Shown here: one piece after another, positions 8,367-17,253 of the stretch
Layout of the letters: every line of letters starts with the position of its first letter
Position numbering within the stretch: position 1 is the stretch's first letter
Assembly: GCA_018607685.1 (NCBI GenBank)
Contig: JABBBA010000227.1
Coordinates: forward strand, 1-34,779
Origin: K189A clade bacterium
GTDB taxonomy: Bacteria; Pseudomonadota; Gammaproteobacteria; Pseudomonadales; Azotimanducaceae
Length of the DNA: 34,779 bases
Reading direction: 5' to 3'
The notes under the pieces: generated by a model
What the model was told of the DNA's origin: nothing
What the model saw: the letters and a program-made list of their open reading frames with translations, nothing else
Databases searched by the model: none
Translations under genes and position numbers: made by a program

Positions 8367-8372
8367 TATAAT
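8367..8372 (+). promoter_or_regulatory. Candidate -10 box for parE
   Basis: A consensus TATAAT hexamer (preceded by T) lies 97 bp upstream of the parE ATG in a 134-bp intergenic gap. No strong -35 is present at 15-19 bp; TCGAGA at 8343-8348 gives 18-bp spacing but matches poorly. The call rests on the -10 box and its location only. Confidence 0.35.
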
Positions 8373-8469
8373 TTGTCCTGCGACATTCCCTGATTTCCTG
8401 TCAGGTTGAATCACCGGGCGTACACCATAGATAGCCGCGACTTTTCGCCCCATAACAATTTGGTAACAA

Positions 8470-10371
8470 ATGTCATCCAGTTATAAAGCAGACTCCATCG
8501 AGGTCCTAGAAGGGCTTGAGCCGGTCAAGAAACGACCGGGAATGTACACCGATACAACCAGACCCAACCATCTTGCGCAGGAAGTTATCGATAACAGTGT
8601 CGATGAAGCCCTCGAGGGCCACGCCACCGAAATCAGAGTAACGCTTCGCAAGGATGGCTCAATGTCCGTAAGCGACGATGGCCGTGGCATGCCGGTTGAT
8701 CTGCACAGGAAAGAAAAGTTGCCTGGTGTAGAGCTTATCCTCACCCGGCTTCATTCCGGTGCCAAATTCAATAGTGACAATTACAAGTTTTCAGGTGGGC
8801 TCCATGGTGTTGGTGTGTCGGTGGTCAATGCTCTTTCGGAAACCTTTGAAGTGTTCATCAAGCGTGATGGAAAGCTGCACCACATGGCGTTCAAGGGCGG
8901 CGTAAAGCAGGGAAAGCTGACCGTCAAGGATAAGGTAGGCAAGCGGAACACGGGTACGATGATCCACTTCAAACCGGACGCATCCTATTTCGATTCACCA
9001 AAATTTTCGGTATCCAGGCTCAAGCACCTGCTTAGAGCGAAGGCAGTGCTTTGTCCGGGCCTAAAGGTAGTCTTTCAGGATGATACAGCCAGTAAGGATG
9101 AAGAGAAGCTCTATGAGTGGTTCTTTGAGTACGGGCTTGAGGATTATCTCGGCGCAGAACTTGAGGGCCTTGAGCTTATTCCCGAGGCGCCTTTTACAGG
9201 GTCAATGTCGGGCAGAGATGAAGCGGTAGACTGGGCTGTGCAATGGCAGGCAGAGAGCGGAGAGTTAATCACCGAAAGTTACGTGAACCTTATTCCGACT
9301 ACCCAGGGTGGTACTCATGTCAATGGATTGCGCGCCGGGTTGTTGGAAGCACTCCGGGAGTTCTGTGAATTCCGCAACCTGGTGCCCAGAGGCATTAAGA
9401 TTACCGCCGAAGACATATGGGACAAGTGTAACTATGTCCTTTCGGCCAAGATGATAGATCCGCAGTTCGCCGGTCAGACCAAGGAGCGCTTGAATTCGAG
9501 ACAGGCGGTGTCCTTTATCTCAGGCGTTGTAAAAGACAGTTTTTCACTGTGGCTGAATCAGCACATTACGGATGGAGAGGCGATCGCTGAACTTGCGATC
9601 AACAGTGCCCAGGCTCGGCTCCGTGCCGGCAAAAAAGTCGCAAGGAAGAAACTGACCAGCGGGCCCGCGCTTCCCGGTAAATTGGCTGATTGCTCATGTA
9701 GTGACGCCATGATGGGTGAACTTTTCCTTGTGGAAGGAGACTCGGCAGGTGGTTCAGCGAAGCAGGCGCGAAATCGGGAAACCCAGGCGATCATGCCGTT
9801 ACGGGGTAAAATCCTGAATACCTGGGAGGTGGATTCATCTGAGATTCTTGGGTCCCAGGAAGTCCATGATATTTCAGTTGCCCTGGGAATCGACCCGGGC
9901 TCAGATGACCTGGCCAAGTTGCGTTATGGCAAGGTCTGCATTCTTGCGGACGCGGACTCGGATGGACTGCATATTGCCAGTTTGTTGATTGCACTGTTTG
10001 TGCGGCATTTTCGAGCCCTGGTTGAAGAGGGTCATGTATTTGTGGCAATGCCACCACTGTATCGCGTGGATGCCGGCAAGGAAGTCTTCTACGCTCTTGA
10101 TGAAGGCGAGCGCCAGGGCATCCTGGACAGAATTGCGGCAGAGAAGATACCCGGGAAAGTGGTCGTGCAACGCTTCAAGGGTCTTGGTGAGATGAACCCG
10201 CTCCAGCTTCGCGAAACCGCGATGGCGCCGGATACAAGGCGGCTGGTCCAGTTAACACCAGGGAAAGAAAAGTCGGTTGACGAAATGCTCGATATGCTGC
10301 TGTCGAAAAAGAGGGCGCCGGATCGGAAGATCTGGCTTGAGAAGAAAGGTGATATAGCAGAACTCAGCTAG
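8470..10371 (+). CDS. parE: DNA topoisomerase IV subunit B
   Basis: ParE is the ATPase subunit of topoisomerase IV, which with ParC decatenates daughter chromosomes. The 633 residues match the usual length (E. coli 630). The GHKL ATPase domain shows VIDNSVDEALEG (about residues 40-51), DDGRGMPVD (about 74) and GGLHGVGVSVVNAL (about 110-125). The TOPRIM part carries VEGDSAGGSAKQARNRETQAIMPLRGKIL (about 415-445) and ADADSDGLHI (about 497), the Mg-binding aspartates. The absence of the long GyrB insert and the KQAR form support ParE over GyrB, as does the adjacent parC. The EGDSAGG quinolone-associated loop looks wild type. It is followed by parC after 107 bp, probably on the same transcript. 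Confidence 0.97.
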   Translation: MSSSYKADSIEVLEGLEPVKKRPGMYTDTTRPNHLAQEVIDNSVDEALEGHATEIRVTLRKDGSMSVSDDGRGMPVDLHRKEKLPGVELILTRLHSGAKFNSDNYKFSGGLHGVGVSVVNALSETFEVFIKRDGKLHHMAFKGGVKQGKLTVKDKVGKRNTGTMIHFKPDASYFDSPKFSVSRLKHLLRAKAVLCPGLKVVFQDDTASKDEEKLYEWFFEYGLEDYLGAELEGLELIPEAPFTGSMSGRDEAVDWAVQWQAESGELITESYVNLIPTTQGGTHVNGLRAGLLEALREFCEFRNLVPRGIKITAEDIWDKCNYVLSAKMIDPQFAGQTKERLNSRQAVSFISGVVKDSFSLWLNQHITDGEAIAELAINSAQARLRAGKKVARKKLTSGPALPGKLADCSCSDAMMGELFLVEGDSAGGSAKQARNRETQAIMPLRGKILNTWEVDSSEILGSQEVHDISVALGIDPGSDDLAKLRYGKVCILADADSDGLHIASLLIALFVRHFRALVEEGHVFVAMPPLYRVDAGKEVFYALDEGERQGILDRIAAEKIPGKVVVQRFKGLGEMNPLQLRETAMAPDTRRLVQLTPGKEKSVDEMLDMLLSKKRAPDRKIWLEKKGDIAELS

Positions 10372-10449
10372 CCCCCTTAAACCGTCAAAGTACCTTTACG
10401 AACATAAAGCTGAGCAAGAGAGATCAGAACTCTTGCCGAAAGAGAAAGC

Positions 10450-10495
10450 GCAATGACTGAAAACATGATTAAAAAGCAATGACTGAAAACATGAT
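10450..10495 (+). repeat. 20-bp direct repeat spanning the parC start codon
   Basis: GCAATGACTGAAAACATGAT occurs at 10450-10469 and again, identically, at 10476-10495, offset by 26 bp. The second copy contains the parC start (ATG at 10479). Because 26 is not a multiple of three, the first copy is in a different frame from parC. It looks like a recent local duplication of the translation start region. Confidence 0.95.
10453..10482 (+). CDS. Possible 9-codon leader peptide overlapping parC start
   Basis: The upstream copy of the 20-bp repeat gives a short ORF encoding MTENMIKKQ. Its first five residues equal the ParC N-terminus, and its TGA (10480-10482) overlaps the parC ATG as ATGA. Upstream is the purine-rich AGAGAAAG, whereas parC itself has only AAAAAG before its ATG, so ribosomes may reach parC by termination-reinitiation from this ORF. 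That coupling is inference; the ORF and overlap are seen directly. It may also be a neutral by-product of the duplication. Confidence 0.4.
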   Translation: MTENMIKKQ

Positions 10496-12731
10496 AGATG
10501 GCGATTTTGAAAAAATTTCGCTCGCTGACTACACAGAAAGTGCATACCTGAACTATGCCATGTACGTTATCAATGACAGGGCCCTGCCACACATTGGTGA
10601 TGGACTAAAACCGGTCCAGAGACGAATCGTGTATGCGATGAGTGAGCTGCGGCTTAGCGCCGATGCAAAGTACGTCAAGTCCGCACGGACGATCGGCGAT
10701 GTGCTCGGGAAATTTCATCCTCACGGTGATTCCGCCTGTTATGAGGCGATGGTGCTGATGGCGCAATCGTTCAGTTATCGGTATCCGCTGGTCGATGGAC
10801 AGGGTAACTGGGGGTCACCGGATGACCCCAAGTCCTTTGCCGCCATGCGATATACAGAATCAAAACTGACAGCCTATTCTGAAGTGTTGTTAGGAGAGCT
10901 AAAGCAGGGGACCGTTGACTGGACCCCCAACTTTGATGGAAGCCTTAGCGAACCGCTTAACCTGCCAGCGCGCGTGCCTAATATCCTGCTAAATGGTGGC
11001 AGTGGAATTGCTGTGGGTATGGCAACGGATATTCCGCCACACAACCTTAGTGAAGTTGTTAGCGCCTGTATTCGGTTGCTCGACCAGCCTAAGTCCACAT
11101 TGGGCGATATCATGGAGCATGTTCGGGGCCCTGATTTTCCGACAGGGGCTGAGATAATTTCCAGCGCGGAAGATATCAGACAGATTTATGAGACAGGCCG
11201 TGGTGCAATTCGGGCGCGAGCTGTTTATTCCCAGGAAGACGGTGATATCGTAATAACAGCGCTGCCATTTCAGGTTTCCGGAACGAAAATTCTTGAGCAA
11301 ATTGCCGGGCAAATGCAGGCCAAGAAACTGCCGATGGTGGTAGACCTGCGCGATGAATCTGACCATGAATGCCCCACTAGGATTGTGGTCGTACCAAAGT
11401 CCAACCGGGTTGATATTGACCAGTTAATGGCGCACCTTTTCGCGACGACCGATCGCGAAAGAACTCACCGGGCGAACTTCAACATGATCGGCATTGATGG
11501 CAAGCCAAGGGTGCGCCCGCTCCTTGAGATGCTGAATGAATGGTTGAAGTTTCGATCTGCGACCGTGCTCAGACGACTGCAATTTCGTTTGGATAAGATT
11601 CTTGAACGGCTGCACATTCTCGAAGGCCTGATGATTGCCTACCTGAATATTGATGAGGTGATCAAAATCGTCCGGACGGAGGATAAGCCCAAGCAGGCGC
11701 TGATTAAGAAGTTCAAATTGTCAGACCTGCAGGCTGACGCGATTCTCGATCTGCGCTTAAGGCAACTCGCCAGGCTCGAGGAAACCCGAATCGCGGGCGA
11801 ACAGGCTGAACTCAACGCAGAAAGAGCAGACCTCGAGAAAACGATTAAATCGAAGGGCCGGCTGAAAACGCTCATCAAGAACGAGCTGATAGAAGATGCG
11901 CAAACCTACGGCGATGATCGCGTTTGTGAAATCGTAGTACGTGACGAAGCGCAGGCGTTTGCAGAAAAGGATTTGATATCCACCGAACCAGTGACGGTTG
12001 TGCTCTCGCAGAAAGGCTGGGTACGGGCAGCCAAGGGCCATGACGTAAACCCGGAGGAGCTGAGCTATCGGTCCGGCGATGAATTTCTTCAGGCGCTGCC
12101 GGGCCGTTCAAACCAGGATGCCATATTTTTTGATTCGACAGGGCGTGCCTATACGGGTGCCATGCACACCCTGCCGTCAGCAAGGGGGCAGGGCGAACCC
12201 TTGACTGGAAGGTTTAACCCACCGGATGGTGCTTTCTATACCGGTGTGGTTTTAGGAGAAAAAGATACCCGGTTTGTTCTATCCAGTGACGCCGGTTATG
12301 GCTTCATTGGAAAGCTCGAAGATATGGTGACCAAGAATAAGGCAGGGAAATCGGTGCTGTCGGTACCCAAAGGCGGCATTGTTAACCAACCAGCGCTGCT
12401 AGGTGACGAAAAGCATGACTATGTCGCGGCGTTCAGCAACGAGGGGCGATTACTGATTTTCCCAGTGAGCGATCTCCCCAGTCTGGGGCGCGGTAAAGGG
12501 GTGAAGATCATGAATATCCCCAAGGCGAGGGTGGAATCACGCGAGGAATTTATGGAGTATGTTCGTGTTTTTTCAGAGGTAGACACGCTTGTGGTCCAAT
12601 CCGGCAAACGAACACTCAACCTTACGATAGATGATCTTGAGCATTACCGGGGAGAAAGAGCTAGACGTGGTATGAAATTACCCCGCGGCTTCCAAAAGGT
12701 TGATGGTGTGCTGGTAGAGAGAGGCGGTTAG
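10479..12731 (+). CDS. parC: DNA topoisomerase IV subunit A
   Basis: ParC is the DNA cleavage/religation subunit of topoisomerase IV. The 750 residues agree with E. coli (752). The N-terminal breakage-reunion domain has [26 protein letters not shown], then [16 protein letters not shown] with Ser85 and Glu89, the wild-type residues at the quinolone-resistance positions (80 and 84 in E. coli), and AAMRYTE with the DNA-linking Tyr125. The C-terminal beta-pinwheel (about 500-750) is present with degenerate blade repeats; there is no GyrA-type glutamine-rich box, consistent with ParC. The start is ATG 10479; ATG 10491 is an alternative that would shorten the protein by four residues. It overlaps the convergent gene at 12728 by 4 bp. 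A leader ORF overlaps its start. Confidence 0.97.
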   Translation: MTENMIDGDFEKISLADYTESAYLNYAMYVINDRALPHIGDGLKPVQRRIVYAMSELRLSADAKYVKSARTIGDVLGKFHPHGDSACYEAMVLMAQSFSYRYPLVDGQGNWGSPDDPKSFAAMRYTESKLTAYSEVLLGELKQGTVDWTPNFDGSLSEPLNLPARVPNILLNGGSGIAVGMATDIPPHNLSEVVSACIRLLDQPKSTLGDIMEHVRGPDFPTGAEIISSAEDIRQIYETGRGAIRARAVYSQEDGDIVITALPFQVSGTKILEQIAGQMQAKKLPMVVDLRDESDHECPTRIVVVPKSNRVDIDQLMAHLFATTDRERTHRANFNMIGIDGKPRVRPLLEMLNEWLKFRSATVLRRLQFRLDKILERLHILEGLMIAYLNIDEVIKIVRTEDKPKQALIKKFKLSDLQADAILDLRLRQLARLEETRIAGEQAELNAERADLEKTIKSKGRLKTLIKNELIEDAQTYGDDRVCEIVVRDEAQAFAEKDLISTEPVTVVLSQKGWVRAAKGHDVNPEELSYRSGDEFLQALPGRSNQDAIFFDSTGRAYTGAMHTLPSARGQGEPLTGRFNPPDGAFYTGVVLGEKDTRFVLSSDAGYGFIGKLEDMVTKNKAGKSVLSVPKGGIVNQPALLGDEKHDYVAAFSNEGRLLIFPVSDLPSLGRGKGVKIMNIPKARVESREEFMEYVRVFSEVDTLVVQSGKRTLNLTIDDLEHYRGERARRGMKLPRGFQKVDGVLVERGG

Positions 12732-13756
12732 CCCGAGGTGGCAAGGCTGTCCGCTTGAGTGTTAAGCAGTTCAGCATTGCTTAGTCCGCTGATCCTTAAC
12801 AGGCCTTCTGAGTCCACCAGCGCATGATGAAAAGACTGTAATTCAACCCGGTCCGACAAGAGAGAGTACCCATGGGCAGCTATCAGGTTGCCCTCTGCAA
12901 TTGAGGCAAGATAGCTTGCCGCTTTGCGCGTTTTTTCCGGTTCCTCATTCAACAGGTCCAGGGTACCGCCAAACGCGATCTTGCCGTTCACCAGCTCGGC
13001 TATCTTCTGGATCAACAGGCCGGAGCAGGCTGCCATGTACATGGCGTCCGGGCTATCAAAATGAATGACCAGTTCTTCGGGCGTGGTTTGCTCTGTGATA
13101 CCTCCATATAGGTTAGCAGCCTTGAAAAACTTGTCGAAATGTTGCTCCAGATGTCTCGCGGGCCGGATTCTGACGACGAGGATGCATTCTTCAGTGGGAC
13201 CATCCTCAGTGTGTGGCGGCGTATCAATCATGTGGGCGGTGATCGGTTCAGATACCGTTTCGCGGTTAATCCAGCTGGCTATTGATGTAGTAAATCGCCA
13301 GACCAGCAGGCTGTACCCCGCTGCGAGCACTAACAGAACCCAACCCAGCCACCGCATGTCTGTTTCCGCGTGTGAAACTGTCACCCGAACCCGGCCAACC
13401 AGGGAATCCTGGAAAGTCACCTCGGCGGTATAGGAAGTGTTGGTTCGTTCTTCCTTGCCGCTCTGGGCGATTAGTCGATTGCTCTCGTCGTAGATGGCGA
13501 CGAACTGAAGTGGTTCATCGCGGGTTAGCTGTGCAACGATTACGTTTAGGGAAAGAAGGTTATCTTCTACTACGTAGCTTGCCACCTGAGCCGCTAATTG
13601 TCGTGCGGATGACTGACCAAATCGGGATTGCTCCAATTCGATCACTTTCGCCTGAAATTGGGTAATAGATAAGAATACGAGCCCGCCCGCCAGAAGTGGA
13701 AGTACAACGAGCAGGGCTGTGAGCCGACGCTTCCTGAGACGTGTCCCGTCAGTCAT
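12728..13756 (-). CDS. Two-TM membrane protein, AhpA/YtjB (Smp)-like, with cyclase-like C-terminal domain
   Basis: A 342-residue inner-membrane protein divergent from serB, the same position as ytjB/smp next to serB in E. coli. Residues 12-32 and 136-156 are membrane spans and bracket a periplasmic segment of about 100 residues containing [25 protein letters not shown] and [15 protein letters not shown], like Smp-family and sensor-kinase extracellular domains. The cytoplasmic half (157-342) resembles a degenerate class III nucleotide-cyclase fold: ILVVRIRP where the metal-binding aspartates would be, then [44 protein letters not shown]. The metal aspartates appear absent, so catalysis is unlikely. 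Its function is unknown; a regulatory or sensing role is only a guess. The 3' end overlaps parC by 4 bp. Confidence 0.7.
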   Translation of the reverse strand: MTDGTRLRKRRLTALLVVLPLLAGGLVFLSITQFQAKVIELEQSRFGQSSARQLAAQVASYVVEDNLLSLNVIVAQLTRDEPLQFVAIYDESNRLIAQSGKEERTNTSYTAEVTFQDSLVGRVRVTVSHAETDMRWLGWVLLVLAAGYSLLVWRFTTSIASWINRETVSEPITAHMIDTPPHTEDGPTEECILVVRIRPARHLEQHFDKFFKAANLYGGITEQTTPEELVIHFDSPDAMYMAACSGLLIQKIAELVNGKIAFGGTLDLLNEEPEKTRKAASYLASIAEGNLIAAHGYSLLSDRVELQSFHHALVDSEGLLRISGLSNAELLNTQADSLATSG

Positions 13757-13816
13757 TAGTTTCGCTGTAGGTAATAAAATCGCTGCTCAGTATAGCCGAT
13801 AACGAACCCCGCAACA

Positions 13817-13846
13817 TTGCTACTGCTGGCGTTTGCCGCATAATAC
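13817..13846 (+). promoter_or_regulatory. Candidate sigma-70 promoter of serB
   Basis: TTGCTA (13817-13822) and TAATAC (13841-13846) are separated by 18 bp and lie 21 bp before the serB ATG. A good Shine-Dalgarno AAAGGAG follows at 13856. In the opposite direction a TATACT -10-like hexamer (complement of 13789-13794) could serve the divergent membrane protein gene. Confidence 0.5.
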
Positions 13847-13866
13847 GCAATCTTAAAGGAGCCCCC

Positions 13867-15072
13867 ATGAACGAGCTGGTGTTGATCAGTGTATCGGGTG
13901 AAGACAAACCCGGTATCACCGCAACAATTGCAAAACTGTTAGGTAATCTTGATGTTGATATTCTCGATGTCGGCCAGTCAGTTATTCACAATCATCTATC
14001 TCTTGGAATTCTGGTCAATGTGCCGGGGATCCTTGAAGAGGTTCTTGAAGTGTTGCGTGAGCAGTCTGAGCAGTTGGGTGTCCAGATCAGGTTTACCTCT
14101 GTGTCTGAGGAAAGTTATGAGCAATGGGTTGGGCTTCAAGGAGCATCGCGTTACATTCTGACGTTGCTCGCACGACGCATCAAAGCGTCACATATTGCGA
14201 CGGTATGTGAAATCATCGCGGCAAATGGCCTCAATATAGACAACATTATTCGGCTCTCTGGCCGTGTGCCGCTGCATGAGGCGGGAGTGAAATCAAAAGC
14301 CTGCGTAGAGTTTTCACTGCGCGGGGAGCCCGATGAGTCCTTCCGGGAACAACTTCTGGCGGTCTGCGCCGATTTGGATATCGATGTAGCGGTCCAGGAG
14401 GATGGGATCTACAGACGGAACCGAAGACTCATCGCCTTTGACATGGATTCGACACTTATCAAGACGGAAGTTATCGACGAGCTGGCGATCGAAGCTGGAG
14501 TTGGTGCTGAGGTTGCAGATATCACATCAAGGGCAATGGCCGGGGAGCTGGATTTTTCGATGAGCCTTGCCGAACGAGTGTGGCTTCTTAGAGGGCTTCC
14601 CGTTAGTGCTCTGGAGAAAGTTGCGGACCGGTTGCCTTTGATGGAAGGCGCCGAGCACCTTTTCAGAACGCTGAATCACCTCGGGTATAAAACCGCTATC
14701 TTATCGGGTGGGTTCAGCTACTTTGGGAGATTGCTTCAGGAAAAGCTCAAGGTTGATTATGTCTTTGCTAATGAGTTGGAAATAGAAGAGGGAGTGCTAA
14801 CCGGACGTGTTCTCAACCCTATCGTGGATGCAGATCGCAAGGCAGCGCTATTGAAACAGCTGGCCGAGCAAGAGGGGATATCGCTCCAACAAACGATTGC
14901 AGTGGGTGACGGCGCTAATGACCTCGCGATGCTGGACATCGCCGGACTTGGGATTGCCTTTCATGCCAAACCCCTTGTCAGGGAAAGTGCAGGTCACTCA
15001 ATTTCTACCCTGGGCCTGGATAGTCTTCTTTATCTGATGGGTATCAGGGATAAGGAATTGCACCATATCTAG
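13867..15072 (+). CDS. serB: Phosphoserine phosphatase with tandem ACT domains
   Basis: SerB hydrolyses O-phospho-L-serine to serine, the last step of serine synthesis. The 401-residue form has two N-terminal ACT domains (about residues 1-80, opening VLISVSGEDKPGITATIAKLL, and 95-175, opening YILTLLARRIKASHIATVCEII), likely to sense amino acids. A HAD phosphatase domain follows, with FDMDST containing nucleophile D192 and acid D194, then LSGGFSYF and VGDGANDLAML. This longer architecture is as in Pseudomonas and differs from the 322-residue E. coli enzyme. The start ATG has a strong Shine-Dalgarno (AAAGGAG) and a plausible promoter. It is convergent with fimX, ends 31 bp from it, and I see no strong terminator in that gap. 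Confidence 0.96.
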   Translation: MNELVLISVSGEDKPGITATIAKLLGNLDVDILDVGQSVIHNHLSLGILVNVPGILEEVLEVLREQSEQLGVQIRFTSVSEESYEQWVGLQGASRYILTLLARRIKASHIATVCEIIAANGLNIDNIIRLSGRVPLHEAGVKSKACVEFSLRGEPDESFREQLLAVCADLDIDVAVQEDGIYRRNRRLIAFDMDSTLIKTEVIDELAIEAGVGAEVADITSRAMAGELDFSMSLAERVWLLRGLPVSALEKVADRLPLMEGAEHLFRTLNHLGYKTAILSGGFSYFGRLLQEKLKVDYVFANELEIEEGVLTGRVLNPIVDADRKAALLKQLAEQEGISLQQTIAVGDGANDLAMLDIAGLGIAFHAKPLVRESAGHSISTLGLDSLLYLMGIRDKELHHI

Positions 15073-15103
15073 AGAGGACATTCCTGGCCTTATCAGGTGT
15101 TCC

Positions 15104-17185
15104 CTAGAGATCTTCCGAAGAAAAATCGTAGTCCATGTCATCAAGTGGGTCAGAGATGTAGTTACCCTGGATGTAATTAATCCCTGTCATAAACAATGTT
15201 GGCAGGATCGAAGGGTCTTCGACACCAGAGATTGCAGTCAAAACGCCAGTTGCCTGAAGGGAGTGAATCATTTCGACGAGCTCGTCCCGCTTTTCCTCGT
15301 TTTCTTCAATCTGGTTTGCGAAAGAACCATCCAGTTTCACGAAATCCGGGGTCAGGTGTTTGAGCAGATTGAACGGGTTCAGTGAACAACCAAAATGGTT
15401 GATGGAAGATTTGATGTGCAGTTCCTGTAAGCCTTTCGTAAAGCTGGCTGCCTGCTTGATATAGGACGTCGCATCATTCTCATGTAACTGGAACACTATG
15501 CTGTCGCTGGCAAGCCTGGAAGCCTTCAGGGAGACGCTCATCCATGGCAGAAATTCTTCATCGGTCAGTGTCTTGTGACTGACATTAATGAACAGCCGTG
15601 CCTTACCGCCGGCTTCCCTCTGATCTGCGAGTTGTTTCACCGCCTGAAAAACAACCCACCTGTCAATTTTTTGAAGTAACCCTGCATCCTCCGCTGCCCC
15701 CATAAACTGGCCGGGCCTAAGAATGTTGCCCTCTGCATCCGGCAGTCTGAGTAATACTTCAAACTGTTCTTCATCTTCTCCGTGCAGTGAAACGATAGGC
15801 TGGAAATTGAGTTTGAACTGGTCCTCTTCAAGGGCATGGGTGATGAGGTCCTTCAGCGCGTCTGCGGAGACAGACTTGCCTTCTTCTCCAACCGTAATGT
15901 TCCTTGGTTCATAGAACGCGATCGCGTTCCCTTCCTCGATGGAGTCAGATGCCTGGTGTGCCCGGGATATTGCCTCTTCAACGGTAGAGGTGTTCTCGGC
16001 GATCATTGAAAGTCCGATACTGAGCGTTACCTGGTAACTTTTACCGGAGGCATCGGACATATGCCCTTCAACCGTGCCCCGAATGTCTTCGGCCAACGCC
16101 TGAGCTGCAGCTTTATCGTTACCCTCAATCAGCAATGTAAAAACATCATCTCCGAAACGAGCCATTAAATGATCGTCCGAGACCTTGCCACGTATCACAG
16201 AGGCAAGGTCACCCAAGACAAGGTCGGCATTTGAAATACCGGCTTCGGAACGAATACGAGGGAAATGATCTATCGCCATGTAGAGGATAATGGACGATTG
16301 CTTTTCCTGGTTTGCTTTATCAACGGCCCGGTCGAGCATCTCAATGAAATACTGCCGATTGAACAGGCCCGTTAAAAGATCCTGGCTGGATATTTCCTTG
16401 ATTCTGTCCTCGAGCTCCGATGCGTCCACCAGGGGCTTAAAGATAGCCTGGGTACAGGGCTCGCCATCGTAGGTGGCCGGTGACATGATGAGCGTCGTCA
16501 GGATGGTTGCCCCTTCGTTATCAACGCAACCGAATTCCTCTTCCCCGGCGTGATTAAGATCCAGCGACTTTAAGAAAGTCTTAAACTTTGCCTGATCCTC
16601 ACCGGCGATGAGGTCAATGATAGGAATCCCGGCGTACTCATCCGGGTCCTCATAGCCAAACAGGTCCGCGTAAGCCTGGTTGGTGTAGATATGCATGCCT
16701 TCATGGACATAGGCGATCGCCGTGGTGGATGAGTCGAGCAGCAGGCTATTTCGCCTGTCTGTTTCTTTCAGCTCAACTTCGGCCCTTCGTTTCTGGCGTC
16801 GATTTTCAAGATTCTTTAGTTCCCGCTCGATCAGCAACATCAGTCGCTCATCGTCATCATCGAGTGCCACATCGATGGCGCCCATCTTCAGGCCCTTGGT
16901 GATTGATCCGGGGTCGCGATTGTCGGCGAGCATAATGACGGGAATATCTTTGTCCAGCATCTGAAGCTGAGAGATCACTGACTGTATTGTAAATCCATTG
17001 GCTTCGCTCGCCGCCAGGATCAGGTCCCAGGTCTGTTCAGAAATCTTTGATGAGAAATCTGCATCGGATTCGATCTGGTGGGCACGAGTTGCGCGTCCTG
17101 CTGTTCTTAGCAAGACAATAAGCTCCTCTGCGCGATTCAGGGATTGTTCCAGAATCAGCAATCGAATGGGTTCTTTGTTACTCAT
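15104..17185 (-). CDS. fimX: FimX-like protein: REC-like, PAS, degenerate GGDEF and EAL domains
   Basis: A 693-residue cytoplasmic protein with the domain order of Pseudomonas FimX (691 residues), a c-di-GMP receptor that controls type IV pilus assembly and twitching. The domains are a REC-like segment (1-130) without a clear phospho-acceptor aspartate, PAS (about 145-265, YVHEGMHIYTNQAYADLFGYEDPDEY), GGDEF (about 285-440) and EAL (about 445-690). The GGDEF signature reads RFGDDVF, so a cyclase activity is unlikely, and EAL reads EVL in FEVLLRLPD, the same substitution as in FimX, with ISGVED in a later loop. A receptor role is therefore more likely than synthesis or hydrolysis. The neighbours serB and psd/rhdA are also the fimX neighbourhood in Pseudomonas. 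A good Shine-Dalgarno (AAGGGAAG) precedes the ATG. No pilus genes are in the window. Confidence 0.85.
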   Translation of the reverse strand: MSNKEPIRLLILEQSLNRAEELIVLLRTAGRATRAHQIESDADFSSKISEQTWDLILAASEANGFTIQSVISQLQMLDKDIPVIMLADNRDPGSITKGLKMGAIDVALDDDDERLMLLIERELKNLENRRQKRRAEVELKETDRRNSLLLDSSTTAIAYVHEGMHIYTNQAYADLFGYEDPDEYAGIPIIDLIAGEDQAKFKTFLKSLDLNHAGEEEFGCVDNEGATILTTLIMSPATYDGEPCTQAIFKPLVDASELEDRIKEISSQDLLTGLFNRQYFIEMLDRAVDKANQEKQSSIILYMAIDHFPRIRSEAGISNADLVLGDLASVIRGKVSDDHLMARFGDDVFTLLIEGNDKAAAQALAEDIRGTVEGHMSDASGKSYQVTLSIGLSMIAENTSTVEEAISRAHQASDSIEEGNAIAFYEPRNITVGEEGKSVSADALKDLITHALEEDQFKLNFQPIVSLHGEDEEQFEVLLRLPDAEGNILRPGQFMGAAEDAGLLQKIDRWVVFQAVKQLADQREAGGKARLFINVSHKTLTDEEFLPWMSVSLKASRLASDSIVFQLHENDATSYIKQAASFTKGLQELHIKSSINHFGCSLNPFNLLKHLTPDFVKLDGSFANQIEENEEKRDELVEMIHSLQATGVLTAISGVEDPSILPTLFMTGINYIQGNYISDPLDDMDYDFSSEDL

Positions 17186-17253
17186 TTACTTCCCTTGGAT
17201 CAAGTGCTCACTATACCATATGGCGCGTCCGCAAACGGTGCGCCCTTCGCGAA

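Noticed and set aside
15073-15103. Possible bidirectional terminator between serB and fimX
   Set aside because: Only a 4-bp continuous stem (CCTG/CAGG) with mismatches outside it and no T tract on either strand.
17205-17215. TATAGT as a fimX promoter -10 box (minus strand)
   Set aside because: The only -35-like hexamer (TTGCGG) is 13 bp away, which is too close, so the match is not convincing.
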